Shown one piece after another: positions 22,423 to 32,460 of a DNA stretch of 62,000 nt. A model generated the notes under the pieces. That model was not told where the DNA came from. It made no database searches and saw only the letters and a program-made list of their open reading frames with translations. The DNA comes from Prorocentrum cordatum (lineage: Eukaryota; Sar; Dinophyceae; Prorocentrales; Prorocentraceae). The DNA lies in the NCBI GenBank assembly GCA_963575745.1, contig CAUYUJ010000903.1:15001-77000 (forward strand), given 5' to 3'. Within the stretch, counting starts at the first letter, position 1; each line of letters starts with the position of its first letter. A program made the translations under genes and the position numbers.

Positions 22423-24177
22423 TTGCGTTTCGAGGCAGGTGAGAACGCGTTCCCCTCGCAGGCTTACCGACAGCGTGCCTACAGTGTCTTTGATGGGCCC
22501 GTGCTCTCGTCCCTTGCAGGGCTGGGTGTACACGTTTTGTCGCCATCTCTCCGCGGGGTTCCGATTTTGGAGTCCACGCGAAACGCGTTGGCGTCCACTC
22601 CAATATGGGAGGAAGGAGTCGCTTTACGATCCCTCCACATCTATTTGGATGGGTCGGGTGGGGCCTCCTCTGATAGCACCCCTCGTGTCAGTGGCGCCTC
22701 CCCTGTCCCGTCGCGGGGGCTTTGTGTGCTAGGGGAAGGGGTTGACGGCAATGTCGTGTATATCGGCGCTATTTGTGGGCTCGTTATCTTTGATCGCACT
22801 CACCCGCATTTTGTTGGCGCCGTGAGCGATGTCTCCACGGCCTCGTTTGCAGCTGAGATGTCGGCAATGTGCTGGGCCCTTGTGTGGGCCGTTCGATGCC
22901 GTAACGCTTATGAGTGTATCCTTGTTCGCATACTATATGATAGTATGTCGGTCGCGCAAGTCACGTTTGGCTTTGCGAGGACGTCGTCTCAGGTGCAAAT
23001 GGCAACCTTTGTTCGGAATGTCGCAATTTTATTGTCTGAATTTGTACATGTGTCCCATCAGCACGACCATTCGCATAACAACCATCCTTGGAATGAGTTG
23101 GCAGATAAACTGTGTGATGCCATTGGTGTTGGGACCGCTCCACCGCCAATTCAATGTGATGTCGTGTTCCGGGAGTTCCATGTTCCCGTGGACACCGGTA
23201 GGCTGGGCGCGGGCTGGTTGTTCTTGGCAGGCCGCGATGCCGGGGGGGCGTGTGAGTACCCATCGGATCTTGTAAATGATGGGCCACTTGATCTCGACAC
23301 TTTGTGCATAGACCGCTTTCTGCCAGCAGACATTATTGCTGAGCGGATTGACAAAGATCGTGGGGTGCCCGGGTCATCTGGCTCAGTCGGTTCATGCATG
23401 CTCCATGTATTCTCCCACAATGCTTTCACTCTCGCGGCGAATAAGAAGATGGCCAATGCTATAGGCCAGTTGGAGGCGCGAAGATATCATGCTGCTGCTT
23501 TCCAAGAGTCTTGGCGCAAAAGGTCGGAGTGCAAGATATTCGTCGACAAAGCGAGTGGCAATACATCGATTGTTGTGAATAGCGGTTGCATGTCTAATGG
23601 CGCGCTTGGATGCGCGATTGCTTTGTCAGCCACCCGACCGTTCTTCGCGCAGGGCAGCAGGAGGCTTTATATCCGATTAGAAGATGTCGTGATCTTCTCG
23701 GCTGATTCTCGCGCCCTCGCTGTGATAGTTTCCACAGCTGTTTGCAAGTTTGTTGTAGCATCTGTGCACGCACCGCATGGCAAGAACCCCGACTGTTTGC
23801 CTTGGTGGGGCCGCGCGAAATCTCTTTCCCCAGAGCCATTGCGAACCCTCCCCCGCATTGTTATGATTGACTCCAACATTACAGTGCCAACAGTGTGGTC
23901 TCTGAAACAGGGCGCAGTGGAAAACGGCGATGGCTTGCCTTCCAACGCTGTCAACGCTCCAGTTTTTGAGACATGGGTCGATGATAACGAGATGTGCCCC
24001 CCGGCCGCTCTTTCGGACTTCTGGGCGAGCGGGGTCGCCAGGGGCACATGCATAGGCAAAGGGTGCGACACGATCAACGATTATATTGTGCTTTCTCGTG
24101 GTGCGTCATGTTGTCATGGGTCGCATGCCGTTGTCGATGATTATATGACACATGCAATAAACATGACGACCATCTGA
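22423..24177 (+). pseudogene. LINE ORF2, first part: RNase H then AP-type endonuclease
   Basis: Residue numbers count from 22423. RNase H: LHIYLDGSGG (Asp76), SFAAEMSAM (Glu145), ILYDSMSV (Asp173), NHPWNELADKL (Asp228), a full D-E-D-D set. Endonuclease (exonuclease-endonuclease-phosphatase fold): HVFSHNAFTL near 328-337, AAFQESW (Glu362), VHAPHG near 449, RIVMIDSNI (Asp483, Asn485), TINDYIVLS, then CHGSHAVV where the catalytic SDH would be expected, so the last Asp is lost. RNase H normally removes RNA from the hybrid; the endonuclease nicks target DNA to prime reverse transcription. The order RNase H before endonuclease in one open frame is unusual. The first codon is TTG, so the true start is unknown. 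The stop overlaps the next ATG at a probable frameshift. Confidence 0.7.
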
Positions 24178-25079
24178 TGGTGTCTGCTTGCATTTCCTTG
24201 CCGCCCAATTTCTCCCGTTCGTTCGAGCGCAGGCGCGTCGCACCGCGTGACAGGAAAGGCACTGAGAACCCAGAGAAGGTCACGCTTTTTAAGCGTCTGT
24301 TGTCTCAGCTGCCTCCTGTGCCGTTTGCTGTTGACCCGACGTCGCATTGCTACTTGCGACAGATCGGCATTCAGGAAGCGGCGGCGTGCTCGTTTCCAAA
24401 ATCAAAGACGCAGAAACGAAATGACGCCTTGAGTGAATACACATTGTGTCTTGTCGTTCGCCGGGGCATTCTTCGAAAACGCCTCCGGGCTGCTGGCCGA
24501 AGGATGACCGCCATGATTGATAAAACCCTCCGCCACCACGTGCTGAGGGCATGGGCGGCCGAGGCCGGCAACGCCCCGAGACCGCTTGTCAGCGTTTCCC
24601 AGTCTTTCTGGGATCTGTGTGTCGATCGATGCATGCGCGCTGATGCCATTGACCGCCTCGCTGAGGAGATCGAGGCTTCCTGCGATTACGACGCTGCAAG
24701 GTGCGCTTCGGCCAAGCGCGTTGAGCTTGAAACGGCTGCTGCGGACGTCACCATGCGCCGCATGTTCAATGTGTTGAAGCCCTTGTACAAGCCCGCGCAA
24801 ATTGCCGCAGCATCTGTAAGAGGTAAGGATGGCAGACTCACCTTGTCCGTTCAAGACGCGAAACACGAATTCGCCGAGCACTTTGCCTGCCCGCTGGCAG
24901 GTCGCCGCTCGTCGATGGGAGACCTTGTTCGCAAAGACAGAGCAGATAATGCTGTCGGCGAGCCAAGTGGAGCCATCAACAGTGTTGATTTTTCACTTGT
25001 GCCGAGCCTCGCCGATGTTGCCTGTATATTTGCGCGCGCGCCCGTTCATTGGGATCTCCGAGGGCTGCAGCGGGTCTGA
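24178..25079 (+). pseudogene. LINE ORF2, linker between endonuclease and RT
   Basis: About 300 residues in the next frame. Sequence directly before its first ATG (KHDDHLMVSACISLPP) reads as a continuation of the endonuclease, so this is probably one ORF broken by a frameshift near 24150-24175. It contains basic, helical sequence (RRGILRKRLRAAGRRMTAMI) and a segment similar in character to the pre-RT arm (PEKVTLFKRLLSQLPPVPF). The frame fails near 25040-25065, where RT sequence continues in another frame (ISEGCSGSELLKAAP). Confidence 0.6.
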
Positions 25080-27087
25080 GCTACTCAAGGCTGCCCCCCT
25101 TGAGTGCGCTAAGTTGTTCCACCCGCTTGTTTTCAAATCTGTTGTGTCCGCGCAGCCCCCTTTGCAATGGAAAGGCGGGCGTCTGTTTGAGATCTACAAA
25201 GGGAAGGGTGATGTGACGGAGATTCCTTCTTACAGGGATGTCACAATTTGCGAATCAGCGTCGAAATGCCTTTTGTCTCACATGCGTTCCACTGGGCTGC
25301 CTGCGCTTTCTGCTGCGAGCCCCAAGTTGCAATTCGGAGGCGGATTGAACGGTGGTTCAACGGAATTTGCGCCTTTGTACATGGTTGCTTGCATGGATTT
25401 TGCGCGGTCGAGGAACATGTCCTTTGGAGCTTTGTTTGTTGATCTGCAGACTGCCTTCGCCAGTATTGCCAGGATGATTGCGTTCCCGCCCCCGCCTTCA
25501 TCGATGGGCGCGTTCGTCGCCCGACTGCTCGAGTCTGGCTTCACGCAACATGAGGCGGGCGAGGTTGCTGAGGGCATCGTGGCATATGAGTATTGGCTCG
25601 ACAGCGGGGGGTCCCAGCATTATCTCGCCATGTTAAGTAAATAGCACAGGCAGTCGTGGTTCGCGGTGGAGGGCGTCGCCGGGTGCATCGAGACAACGTC
25701 CGGCTCTTTGGCTGGCAACTCGATGGGGGACTTTGTATTCCTTCTCGCTTTCAGTCGCGTTCTCAATGCTGTTGAAGAGCGCCTTGCCGCCGCAGGATTG
25801 CTCCACGTGCTCCCAGTTGATGCCCTTCTGCCGGGTTTCGGCTGTGGTAACACTGATGGGCCCACTCCCACCCCTCCCTCTCGCTTCCCGTCTTCCTCCT
25901 GCTCTCCTCCCCTCGCTTCCCCTTCCGCCCCTCCTCCCTGCCCCCCTTTTCCTCCCCCTCCTCGTCCCTCCTCCCTCCCCCCATCCGTGAACCTTGGGCC
26001 CGCTGGGTGCGTTGACGACGTTGTTCAGCCTTTGATTGCGCATGCGTGCGACATCGTTGAGAAGATGAGAATGTGCGCTTGCATATTCAATGATGTATTT
26101 ACGCGCTTTGGCCTCACAATCAATTTTGAGAAAGGTAAGACTGAGGCGTTGTTTCGCTTTGCTGGCCCAGGATCTGTCGAGGCGCGAAGCCGCCTGTTCC
26201 GAGACAGTGATGGCATCATTGTTTTCTCTTCGCTTGGGGCGGACCGCCGGCTCGTGGCGACATCCCAATACGAACATGTGGGGACTTTGACTTGTTCTAC
26301 GGACACCATGCAGCCGGAAATCACCGCTAAGATCGGGGCCATGTTTTCGACCTTCAAGCAGGTTCGCCACAGCATCTTGCACCGGGAGTCTGTGCCAATT
26401 GAGACGCGGATGGCGCTGTGCCAGGGCATCCTGTTTACACGGGGCTTACATCAGGCTGGAACCTGGCCACAGCTATACGCCAGTGAATTTACTCGCGTAC
26501 ACACTGCTGTAATGAAAATATATTCCAGCGTTTTCCACTCCAGTCAGGACGGGGCCCGTGCCCCCTCCCACGCTGTTGTATCGTCACATGATGATTTCAT
26601 AGCTCCGGCCATAATGATATTGTACATGAGGCTGTGTTTGTTCAGCAGAGTGTGTTTGAATGGCCCTCTAACGCTTTGCGTTGTCCTTTCCCGCGCAGTA
26701 GGCGTGCGTCGCTCATGGATGACAGCTGTGGCCGAAGACCTTGACATGTTGTCTGAACGCGTTGGTGCTTTCTCTGAGCTGGGGCGGAAAGCGGTTGCTG
26801 AGTGGGTTTCTCTCGCCCGCGACAACCCCAAACGATTCCGCACGGCCCTCAGAAAGCGAAAGGGGAGAGAAGGGTCAATTCTGTGCAGGCATGGGCGCGG
26901 ACCCGCCGGGTGGCCGAAGTGGACGCCGACTATAAATGCCCGAGCTGCGTGTACACGTGCAGCACGCGACAACAATTGGCCACCCATGCTTTCACTGTGC
27001 ATGGAGTGTGCAGGAAAATTCGTGCTTTCACTGACACCGACCATTGCCCTGTGTGCATGCAGTGGTTCGGAACGCGCACGCGTGTGA
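25040..27087 (+). pseudogene. LINE ORF2, reverse transcriptase, broken
   Basis: RT blocks in order: GSELLKAAPLECAKLFHPL, PLQWKGGRLFEIYKGKGD, QFGGGLNGGSTEF, motif A with catalytic Asp in FGALFVDLQTAF near 25427, an eroded motif B (SGSLAGNSMGDFVFLLAF), and motif C CVDDVV at 26008-26025 with Tyr replaced by Cys but both Asp kept. A TAG at 25642-25644 interrupts between motifs A and B, and a CT-rich insertion separates B from C. The thumb and connection continue (YEHVGTLTCSTDTMQPEITA) to about 26870, where the reading shifts to the zinc-finger frame. It would copy element RNA at the nicked target if intact. Confidence 0.75.
25855..25990 (+). repeat. CT-rich insertion inside the RT
   Basis: About 130 bases of CCTCCC/CTTCCC pyrimidine tract between GFGCGNTDGP and NLGPAGCVDD, translating to Pro/Ser. 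It keeps the frame open but separates RT motifs B and C by far more than usual. It resembles the intronic CT tracts at 1845-2560 and 6660-7165. Confidence 0.75.
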
Positions 27088-27347
27088 TTGTGCACTTGGA
27101 GGAGAAATCACAGAGGTGTCGGCGAGTTGTCCTGGAGCGTTTCCGACAACTCCCCGAAGACAGCGTGGCCGTCCTCGACGAACGAGGCGCTGAAGAAACA
27201 AGAGCGCTCGGCCGAATCGGGCGGAGGCGGCACCATGCCGACACCCGGGCCACGCGCCTGGCTGGCCCGCTGATGAAGGAGGCGTTCGAAGCCGGTCTTG
27301 ACCACAAGTCCCTCCTCTCCACCCGTCTCTCCAAGGAATCGGGTTGA
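26802..27347 (+). pseudogene. LINE ORF2 C-terminal C2H2 zinc fingers
   Basis: Coding sense enters this frame near 26880. Two fingers are visible: YKCPSCVYTCSTRQQLATHA followed by FTVHG (Cys-x2-Cys ... His-x4-His), and CPVCMQWFGTRTRVIVHLEE with KSQRC (Cys-x2-Cys ... His-x6-Cys). These lie about 15 residues apart. The tail is charged and ends at TGA 27347. Such fingers at the C-terminus of LINE ORF2 are thought to help bind target DNA or RNA. Separated from the RT by a frameshift, so part of the same dead gene. Confidence 0.7.
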
Positions 27348-27537
27348 GCAGCCAGTGCCCCTCTTAAGGAGGTATTGCACAAGGCCCGTCTGCTATGATG
27401 GAACGTGCATGTAAATTCACACTCGCATGTGCATGAAACCCGAAGTGCTCGCCGTAAGCTGCCTCGAACGAACGAGGAGGTGGAGGAGGAGGGGGAGGAG
27501 CCCACGCCTGGAGGGTTTCCGAAGTGCTTAGGCGACC
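27348..27537. other. LINE 3' flank
   Basis: Just after the stop there is CTTAAGGAGGTATTGCACAA, reminiscent of the CCTAAGGGG...GTATTGCAC core of satellite S. No poly(A) is visible, so the LINE 3' end is uncertain. Confidence 0.35.
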
Positions 27538-27632
27538 CCTCCTCCTCCTCCTCCTCCTCCTCCTTCTCCTCCTCCTCCTCCTCCTCCTCCTCCTCCTCCT
27601 CCTTATCCTCCTCCTCCTCCTCCTCCTCCTCG
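27538..27632. repeat. (TCC)n microsatellite
   Basis: TCCTCC array with single TTC and TAT interruptions. Acidic or serine-rich ORFs over it are artefacts. Confidence 0.95.
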
Positions 27633-27639
27633 GGCCGCC

Positions 27640-28990
27640 TACGGCCCCGGGGGAAGCCGTGCACCCCCGCCCGAGCTTAAGAGCCCGCGCAGAGATTTTC
27701 GTCGGGTTTCGTGGGGGGGGTCTGGGGCCTTTCGGAGGCATTCGGTGGTCTTCGTCGCCGCGGCCAGGCTGTCCCCGGAGCTGGGGCCTGAGCGCGCATC
27801 CAGGATAGACGGGGGCAGGCTTGTGAGGCCCAGGGCTCACACCTCTACCTGTCACGGCAGCCGGTCTTTCCAGGTGGTGGACGGACGAAAATGGGGTCGA
27901 TTGTTTGACATTCGCGCGTAAGTTCTTCTCCACGTGGTGTGCCTCCCGCGGCGTCAGATCGCTGTATTTTAGTGCAAGTCCCGTTTCTTTTCGTCGCTTG
28001 CACCCCCCGGAGGCACCAGCGAGGCGGCCCGCGGCGAGACGCCTGGTCCCGGCGGTGGGTTCGGGAGTTCTGGGGGTCACGTCGTGAAAAGGAACACGGC
28101 CTGGGGGGTCTCGGAATTTTTGGGCCAGTTCCGGCGGTTTTCAGAGGTCGGGGCCATTTCAGCAGCTCGAGCTCGACCAGAATTTCGAGCGGCGGTGCTT
28201 ATGCCCTGATGGGCCTTCTGTGCGCCATGGCTTGCTCATGAGTAAACAAATGGGTAGGCATTCGAGCTGTCCGCCCACACCGACCCTGGCCAGGACAATC
28301 CTCGGGGCCCATTCCTCTCGTCGTCGTCGTCGTCGTCGTTCCAGGGCACTCGTCGCGAAGAGTCACGTCGCGGGTCTGGGCCCTCCCTCTCCTCCGCCCC
28401 CGTCCCTCTCGTCGTCGTCGTCCTCCTCCTCGTCCCCCTCCTGCTCCGATGGAGCGGGCGGGAGCGAGACGTGGCAGTTGAAGCCCTGCGGGCCGTCTGG
28501 CTGGACAGTTGTCGCGAACATCGCCCGACCTGTCCGGCAGCGTGCAGACTGGCACGGCTCGGGGTTGCGCGTGGACGATTTCAAGAGGCAGTCGGTCTCA
28601 GCATGGCGCCTAGTGGTCTCAACACCCCATGGGGGCGCCAGATGCGGCGCGGGAGTCTTGCGACCGCCCCAGACTACCCTGGGGGCCTGCTGAGACCAGT
28701 TTCGACTTCCTCTGGGGGCTGTCTGTAAGCAACCCGAGGCCTTGCCAGGGCAGACACTAGATTTCTCGATGCGTTCGCTCCCGGACCCCTTGCTGAGCTC
28801 ATCGGCCAGCTTGGGCTCAGAGGATCGCCACAGGCCGCCAGAGACCGCCGAGGACCGCAGAATATCATCACCCAGATCGCCTGCAAGGGCGCGGAGTGGG
28901 TTCTTTTCCAGGAATCCGCGCGAGGGCCCAGAGAATTCGCGCTCCGCATGGTGCGTAGCGCGAAGTTGCGCGAGCTCGGCAGCAAGGGGT
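27640..28990. other. no gene seen; GC-rich sequence with (CGT)n tracts
   Basis: CGTCGTCGTCGTCGTCG lies at about 28318-28340 and another at 28406-28425. CACGTCGTGAAAAGG near 28078 resembles words near 7170 and 8645. Long ORFs on both strands near 28363-29034 have Gly/Ser/Arg bias and no motifs; the minus-strand one starts inside the neighbouring TIR element. Confidence 0.4.
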
Positions 28991-28996
28991 CCACGG

Positions 28997-29150
28997 TTAA
29001 GTCGAGCCTGTCCCTCTACAGGAGGAATATTCAAAATAGTTAAGAAAATAGTCAGGGGACGATGTTTCTATTATTTGTTCGCTATGTTCGGGCATTTGTT
29101 CAGTATGTTTTTTCCCCCAAATCCGCCTGTAGGGGACATGCCCGACCTAA
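28997..29150 (+). mobile_element. TIR element family A, complete copy (154 bp)
   Basis: Left end TTAAGTCGAGCCTGTCCCTC and right end GGGGACATGCCCGACCTAA are inverted repeats of each other over about 30 bp, with CTACAGGAGGAAT facing ATCCGCCTGTAG. Flanks GTCCACGG (28989-28996) and GCCCACGG (29151-29158) form an 8-bp target-site duplication with one mismatch. There is no coding capacity, so it is non-autonomous. Confidence 0.85.
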
Positions 29151-29305
29151 GCCCACGGTCGAATGGGCAGCGTTTCTGTTTCTCCCGCTCACTGGCGAAG
29201 CCAGGTCTGTGCGGGTGCTGGTAGTTGGGCATAGCCTTTATTTTGTGCCCCCGGAGCAGCACGAGCGCACCTGTCCGCTGCAGCGCGCGACTGTGCGAGA
29301 ACAGA

Positions 29306-29575
29306 AGAACGGAGAGGAGGACAGGGCTCATGGAGAGGAGGATCACCTCTTCTCCTCCTCATGGACATTGCTCATGGAGAGGAGGACAGTGCTCATGGAG
29401 AGGAGGACATGAGGACAGTGCTCCAGGAGAGGAGGACAGTGCTCATGGAGAGGAGGAGGACGGAGAGGAGGACAGTGTTCATGGAGAGGAGTACAGTGCT
29501 AATGGAGAGAGGAAGACAGTGCTCATGGGTCGGAGGACAATGCTCATGGAGAGGAGGACAGTGCTCAGGAGGGAA
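29306..29575 (+). repeat. minisatellite of GGAGAGGAGGACAGTGCTCAT units
   Basis: About ten imperfect copies of a 21-bp unit with insertions. An isolated further copy (GGGGAGGACAGTGCTCAAG) lies at about 29667. Confidence 0.9.
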
Positions 29576-29706
29576 AATGCATACAGACACAATTAATCGT
29601 TGATTCCCCAGAAAATATGGGAAAAGATGGGACGTGGAGTGGAATACGAACATCCAAAAAATACGGAGGGGAGGACAGTGCTCAAGTAAATCGAAGAATA
29701 ACCAAT

Positions 29707-29868
29707 GCTATAAACTTTTGGCGCTCAACGCGGATTTCTTGGATCCGCGCTGGGGTCCCCCGGCGGCGCCTCCGGCGCCGCCCCTGGCGCGCTTCGCGCG
29801 CCAGGGCGGGGGGGTCCGGCGCAGATCCACGAAATCCGCGCGGAGCGCCAACAGCTTACGTTTATAGC
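29707..29868. repeat. large foldback element, 162 bp
   Basis: The outer ends GCTATAAAC (29707-29715) and GTTTATAGC (29860-29868) are exact inverted repeats. Inside, TTGGCGCTC...CGCGGATTTC...GGATC faces its complement GATCC...GAAATCCGCG...GAGCGCCAA. The centre holds two nested perfect hairpins, GGCGGCGCC/GGCGCCGCC and CCTGGCGCGC/GCGCGCCAGG. The whole could fold into one long stem. Confidence 0.9.
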
Positions 29869-30151
29869 GTTTGTTCTTCTTCTAGGAAAGGAGAATAACC
29901 TCTCTCCTCCTTCCTCCTCAGCCTGTCCTTCTCCCCCCCTCGCCCCTCCTTTCCTGTCCTCCCTCCTGCTGGCCCCATCCTCGTTCTCGCCCCCCCTTTT
30001 GTCCGTCCGCCCTCCTCTTCTCCTTCCTCTTTCAGTTTTTGGTTCGAGTAGTACGGGGTCAGGTGCGGCGGTTGTGTGCTCATTTCTAGCACGCCCTGAT
30101 TATGGATCCCACCAGACACGAATTAGACCCTGCACCTGTCCCGATTCAACT

Positions 30152-30630
30152 ATGCAAGACATCCAGCACCGATTACGGCAGCAAAGTGTTTATAATCCCG
30201 AAGTTACAATAAAGAATTTCGGGAGGGCAAAGCAGTGGAGATTTGCGCTGCAGTTATTCCGCGAATCGTATAGACTACGCAATGGACCGACAGGCGCTTA
30301 CACAGCTGCTGTCGGCGCATGCAGCAAAGGTAGGCAGTGGCAGCATGCTTTGCTGCTGCTTAGCGAGATGTTGGAGGCGCGGTTGGAGCTCAACGTTATG
30401 AGCTATAGCGCTGGGATTAGCGCGTGCGGCAAGGGTGAGCAGTGGCAACGGGCTTTAGCTTTGCTCGGCGAGATGTCGGATTCGAGTTTGGAGATCGACG
30501 TCATCTGCTATAGCGCTGGGATCAGCGCTTGCGAGAAAGGCGAGCTGTGGCAGCGGGCTCTGGCGCTGCTCAGGGAGATGCGGGAGGTGAAGTTGGAATC
30601 CGACGTCATCTCGTCTATACTACCAGGTGT
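30152..30630 (+). CDS. pentatricopeptide repeat (PPR) protein, probably truncated
   Basis: The first ATG in frame is at 30152; the frame is open further upstream without clear sense. Three consecutive 35-residue PPR motifs are visible: GAYTAAVGACSKGRQWQHAL with LLLSEMLEARLELN, then VMSYSAGISACGKGEQWQRA, then VICYSAGISACEKGELWQRA with LALLREMREVKLESD. A weaker one precedes them (FGRAKQWRFALQLFRES). After DVISS at about 30615 the PPR pattern stops and low-sense sequence continues to TGA 31033. PPR proteins are helical solenoids that bind organelle RNA for editing, cleavage or stability, and dinoflagellates encode many. Three repeats is short for a working protein, so either further exons were lost or this is a fragment. 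The tail is shared with the locus at 32310. Confidence 0.7.
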
Positions 30631-30692
30631 AGCGCGCGAGAGTTCCGTGACCAGTACCTCTGGCCCCGAGGGGGTCGGCCGGTTCGGCCCAG
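30612..30692 (+). repeat. tail sequence shared with 32443-32520
   Basis: TACCAGGTG(T/C)AGCGCGCGAG followed by GCGAGCAGTAC/GACCAGTACC, CTGG(C/T)CCCGAGG and GGTCGGCCGGTTCGGCC-type sequence occurs after both PPR segments. It suggests a common ancestral 3' region. Confidence 0.8.
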
Positions 30693-30699
30693 CCGGCCC

Positions 30700-31584
30700 A
30701 CAGACGGCTTTCTTAACGCCCCGAGGGCCCCAGACAGAACCAGAAGAGGCCCAACGGAGTGCCCTCAGACAGTCAAGTGCTCCGCGTTGGGGCTCCAAGA
30801 TGGCCCAGCAGACTCCCAAGACGACTCGAGACTCCGAGGGGTCTCTAGACGGCCTTCAGCGAGAGCTCCACCAAGGCTCCCAGGAGGAGCCGCGGGCACT
30901 TTCCACCACATCGGGAAAGTCCTCAATGTTTTTACAGTTTCTCGCATTCTCCATCTTTCCTCACAAGAACGTCCGCAGACCTGCTCCACAGACTCTCCAC
31001 GAGTGCCCCCGACGCTCCAAAGACAGCTCATGATTGCTTTGCCCAGCCTCCAAGCCAGCCCCGAGGTGGCTCCATGACAGCCCAGGGCGGCCCCAACACG
31101 GGCCCACTAGGTCCCCAGACTGTCCCCGCACCCTCAAAAGTGGCGATCCCTATATACGCGTTCGAGTAACCACCCAGACGCCTCGGGCCGAACTAAAGGG
31201 GGGGATAGGGAAAGGGGGGTTACGAAGTCTGCTGCATGCAGCTGGTTTCGGCCCCGCCGCCGGGCCCATTTCTCGATACATGGGCGCCTCCCGGCGCCGG
31301 GAGACGCTGGGAAAGTCAGCTACGTGAGCTGATTCTCTACCCTGCTCTTTGCTATCCCCCCCCCTTTCGTCCCCCCCGATGCGAGGAACCACCCAGAAGC
31401 CCCGAGAGGGCCCGCGAGGGCCCCAATATAGAACCCGAGCCGGCCTTCGCAGACCCCCGAGCGGCTCCGAGGTGGCGCCAGGGCGCCTGCAGGGCACCCC
31501 CCCACACGGCCTCGAGAGGCGCCGCAGGGAGCCTCCGCGCAGCCAAACGATTGGACGACCTCTGCCTTTCCCGGGAATGTACGA
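30700..31584. other. no gene seen; GC-rich with repeated CCCCGAG...GGCCC words
   Basis: Both strands have open frames without motifs. Words such as GAGGGCCC and CCCGAG recur irregularly here and at 31800-31960, suggesting old repetitive DNA. Confidence 0.4.
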
Positions 31585-31748
31585 TGAAGTCGGGCATGCC
31601 CCTCTACAGGAGGAATATTCAAAAATAATCAAAAAATGCTCTAGGGGGCGTTTGTGTTCATAGTGTTTTTTGTTTATGTTGGGGTACGTTTTGATTATTT
31701 TGTATGTTTCGTACAAAATCCGCCTGAAGCAGGACACGCCCGACTTAA
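31585..31748 (+). mobile_element. TIR element family A, complete copy (164 bp)
   Basis: Left end TGAAGTCGGGCATGCCCCTC, right end GGACACGCCCGACTTAA. Flanks ATGTACGA (31577-31584) and ATGTACGG (31749-31756) are an 8-bp target-site duplication with one mismatch. The interior is AT-rich (TTTGTTTATGTTGGGGTACG). Confidence 0.9.
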
Positions 31749-31756
31749 ATGTACGG

Positions 31757-32063
31757 CGTTCCGCATCCTGTGCCAGGGGATCTTGTCAAGATCTGCTCTA
31801 GAGGCTTCCGACAGCGCCAAGGTGGCCCCTCAGACGCTCTCAGAGGGCCCGGCCCCGAGAGAGCTCCCCAGAACCATAGCATGGCCCCAAGAGCTCCCCA
31901 TACTTCCCCCGAGGTTTCCAATTCGCCACTCCAGAGGCCCGCACTGACGCCCAGGTGTATCGCCACCACGAGTGGCCGCGAGGGCTCCAAGATATCCCGA
32001 TCTGTCAGTCGTCTCTGCAGTCGGATGTCTGTACCAGCGTATCCGAGTCTATGAGACCAGCAC
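31757..32063. other. no gene seen
   Basis: GC-rich sequence in the CCCCGAG style of 30700-31584. No motifs. Confidence 0.4.
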
Positions 32064-32211
32064 GATGTGATGGGCCCATTTTCCACCACTACAACCGTAA
32101 GTAGGAGAAGGAGGAGGAGGAGGAGGAGGAGGAGGAGGAGGACCTCCTCATCCTCCCTTCTCCCCCGTCCTACATGTGGCAGTGGTGGTGGAAAAGTTTC
32201 CCATCACGATG
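32064..32211. repeat. foldback element with (GGA)n centre
   Basis: The left arm begins GATGTGATGGG...TTTTCCACCAC at about 32065. The right arm ends GTGGTGGAAAAGTTTCCCATC at about 32207 and is its imperfect inverted repeat. The arms continue through GTAGGAGAAGGAGG versus CCTCCCTTCTCCC...CCTAC. Total about 148 bp. Confidence 0.8.
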
Positions 32212-32309
32212 ACGTGCAGAGTCCCCTAGTGTACGAGGCCGCCTGATGTCAATCAACGTGGTGTGCAAGCCTGCTCGGCTGCTGGCCCATCAGGTTCTCT
32301 CAAGTCCAC

Positions 32310-32460
32310 GGTGGCACACGGGAGGAGTCGTCAGCTGCAGCGCCGGGGTCAGCGCGTGCGAGAAAGGCAAGCAGTGGCAGCGGGCTCTGGCGCTGCTCGG
32401 CGAGATGCGGGAGGCGAAGCTGGAGGCCGAAGTCATCTCGTCGATCATACCAGGTGCAGC
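32310..32460 (+). pseudogene. PPR fragment, one repeat
   Basis: VVSCSAGVSACEKGKQWQRA then LALLGEMREAKLEAE is one clear PPR motif, continuing EVISS and then the tail shared with 30612-30692. No start codon or further repeats are nearby. It is best read as a partial duplicate of a PPR gene, lying about 190 bp upstream of the Copia 5' LTR. Confidence 0.65.

Larger units (their letters stand above)
21150..27347 (+). mobile_element. degenerate LINE-type non-LTR retrotransposon
   Basis: A plus-strand run of retroelement domains over about 6.2 kb: ORF1 with zinc finger and coiled coil, then ORF2 with RNase H, apurinic-type endonuclease, linker, reverse transcriptase and C-terminal C2H2 fingers. ORF2 changes frame near 24150-24175, near 25040-25065 and near 26880, and has a TAG at 25642, so it is not functional as written. 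Outer boundaries and any target-site duplication were not found. A GGA tract at 21055-21105 lies just upstream of the first start codon. Confidence 0.8.

Noticed and set aside
20921-22732. 603-codon plus-strand ORF overlapping LINE ORF1
   Set aside because: Composition is Arg/Pro/Gly shadow; the overlapping frame has the zinc finger and coiled coil.
28363-29034. 223-codon minus-strand ORF
   Set aside because: Its start lies inside TIR element A and the same MNIPPVEG peptide recurs at every copy of that element; the remainder has no domain.
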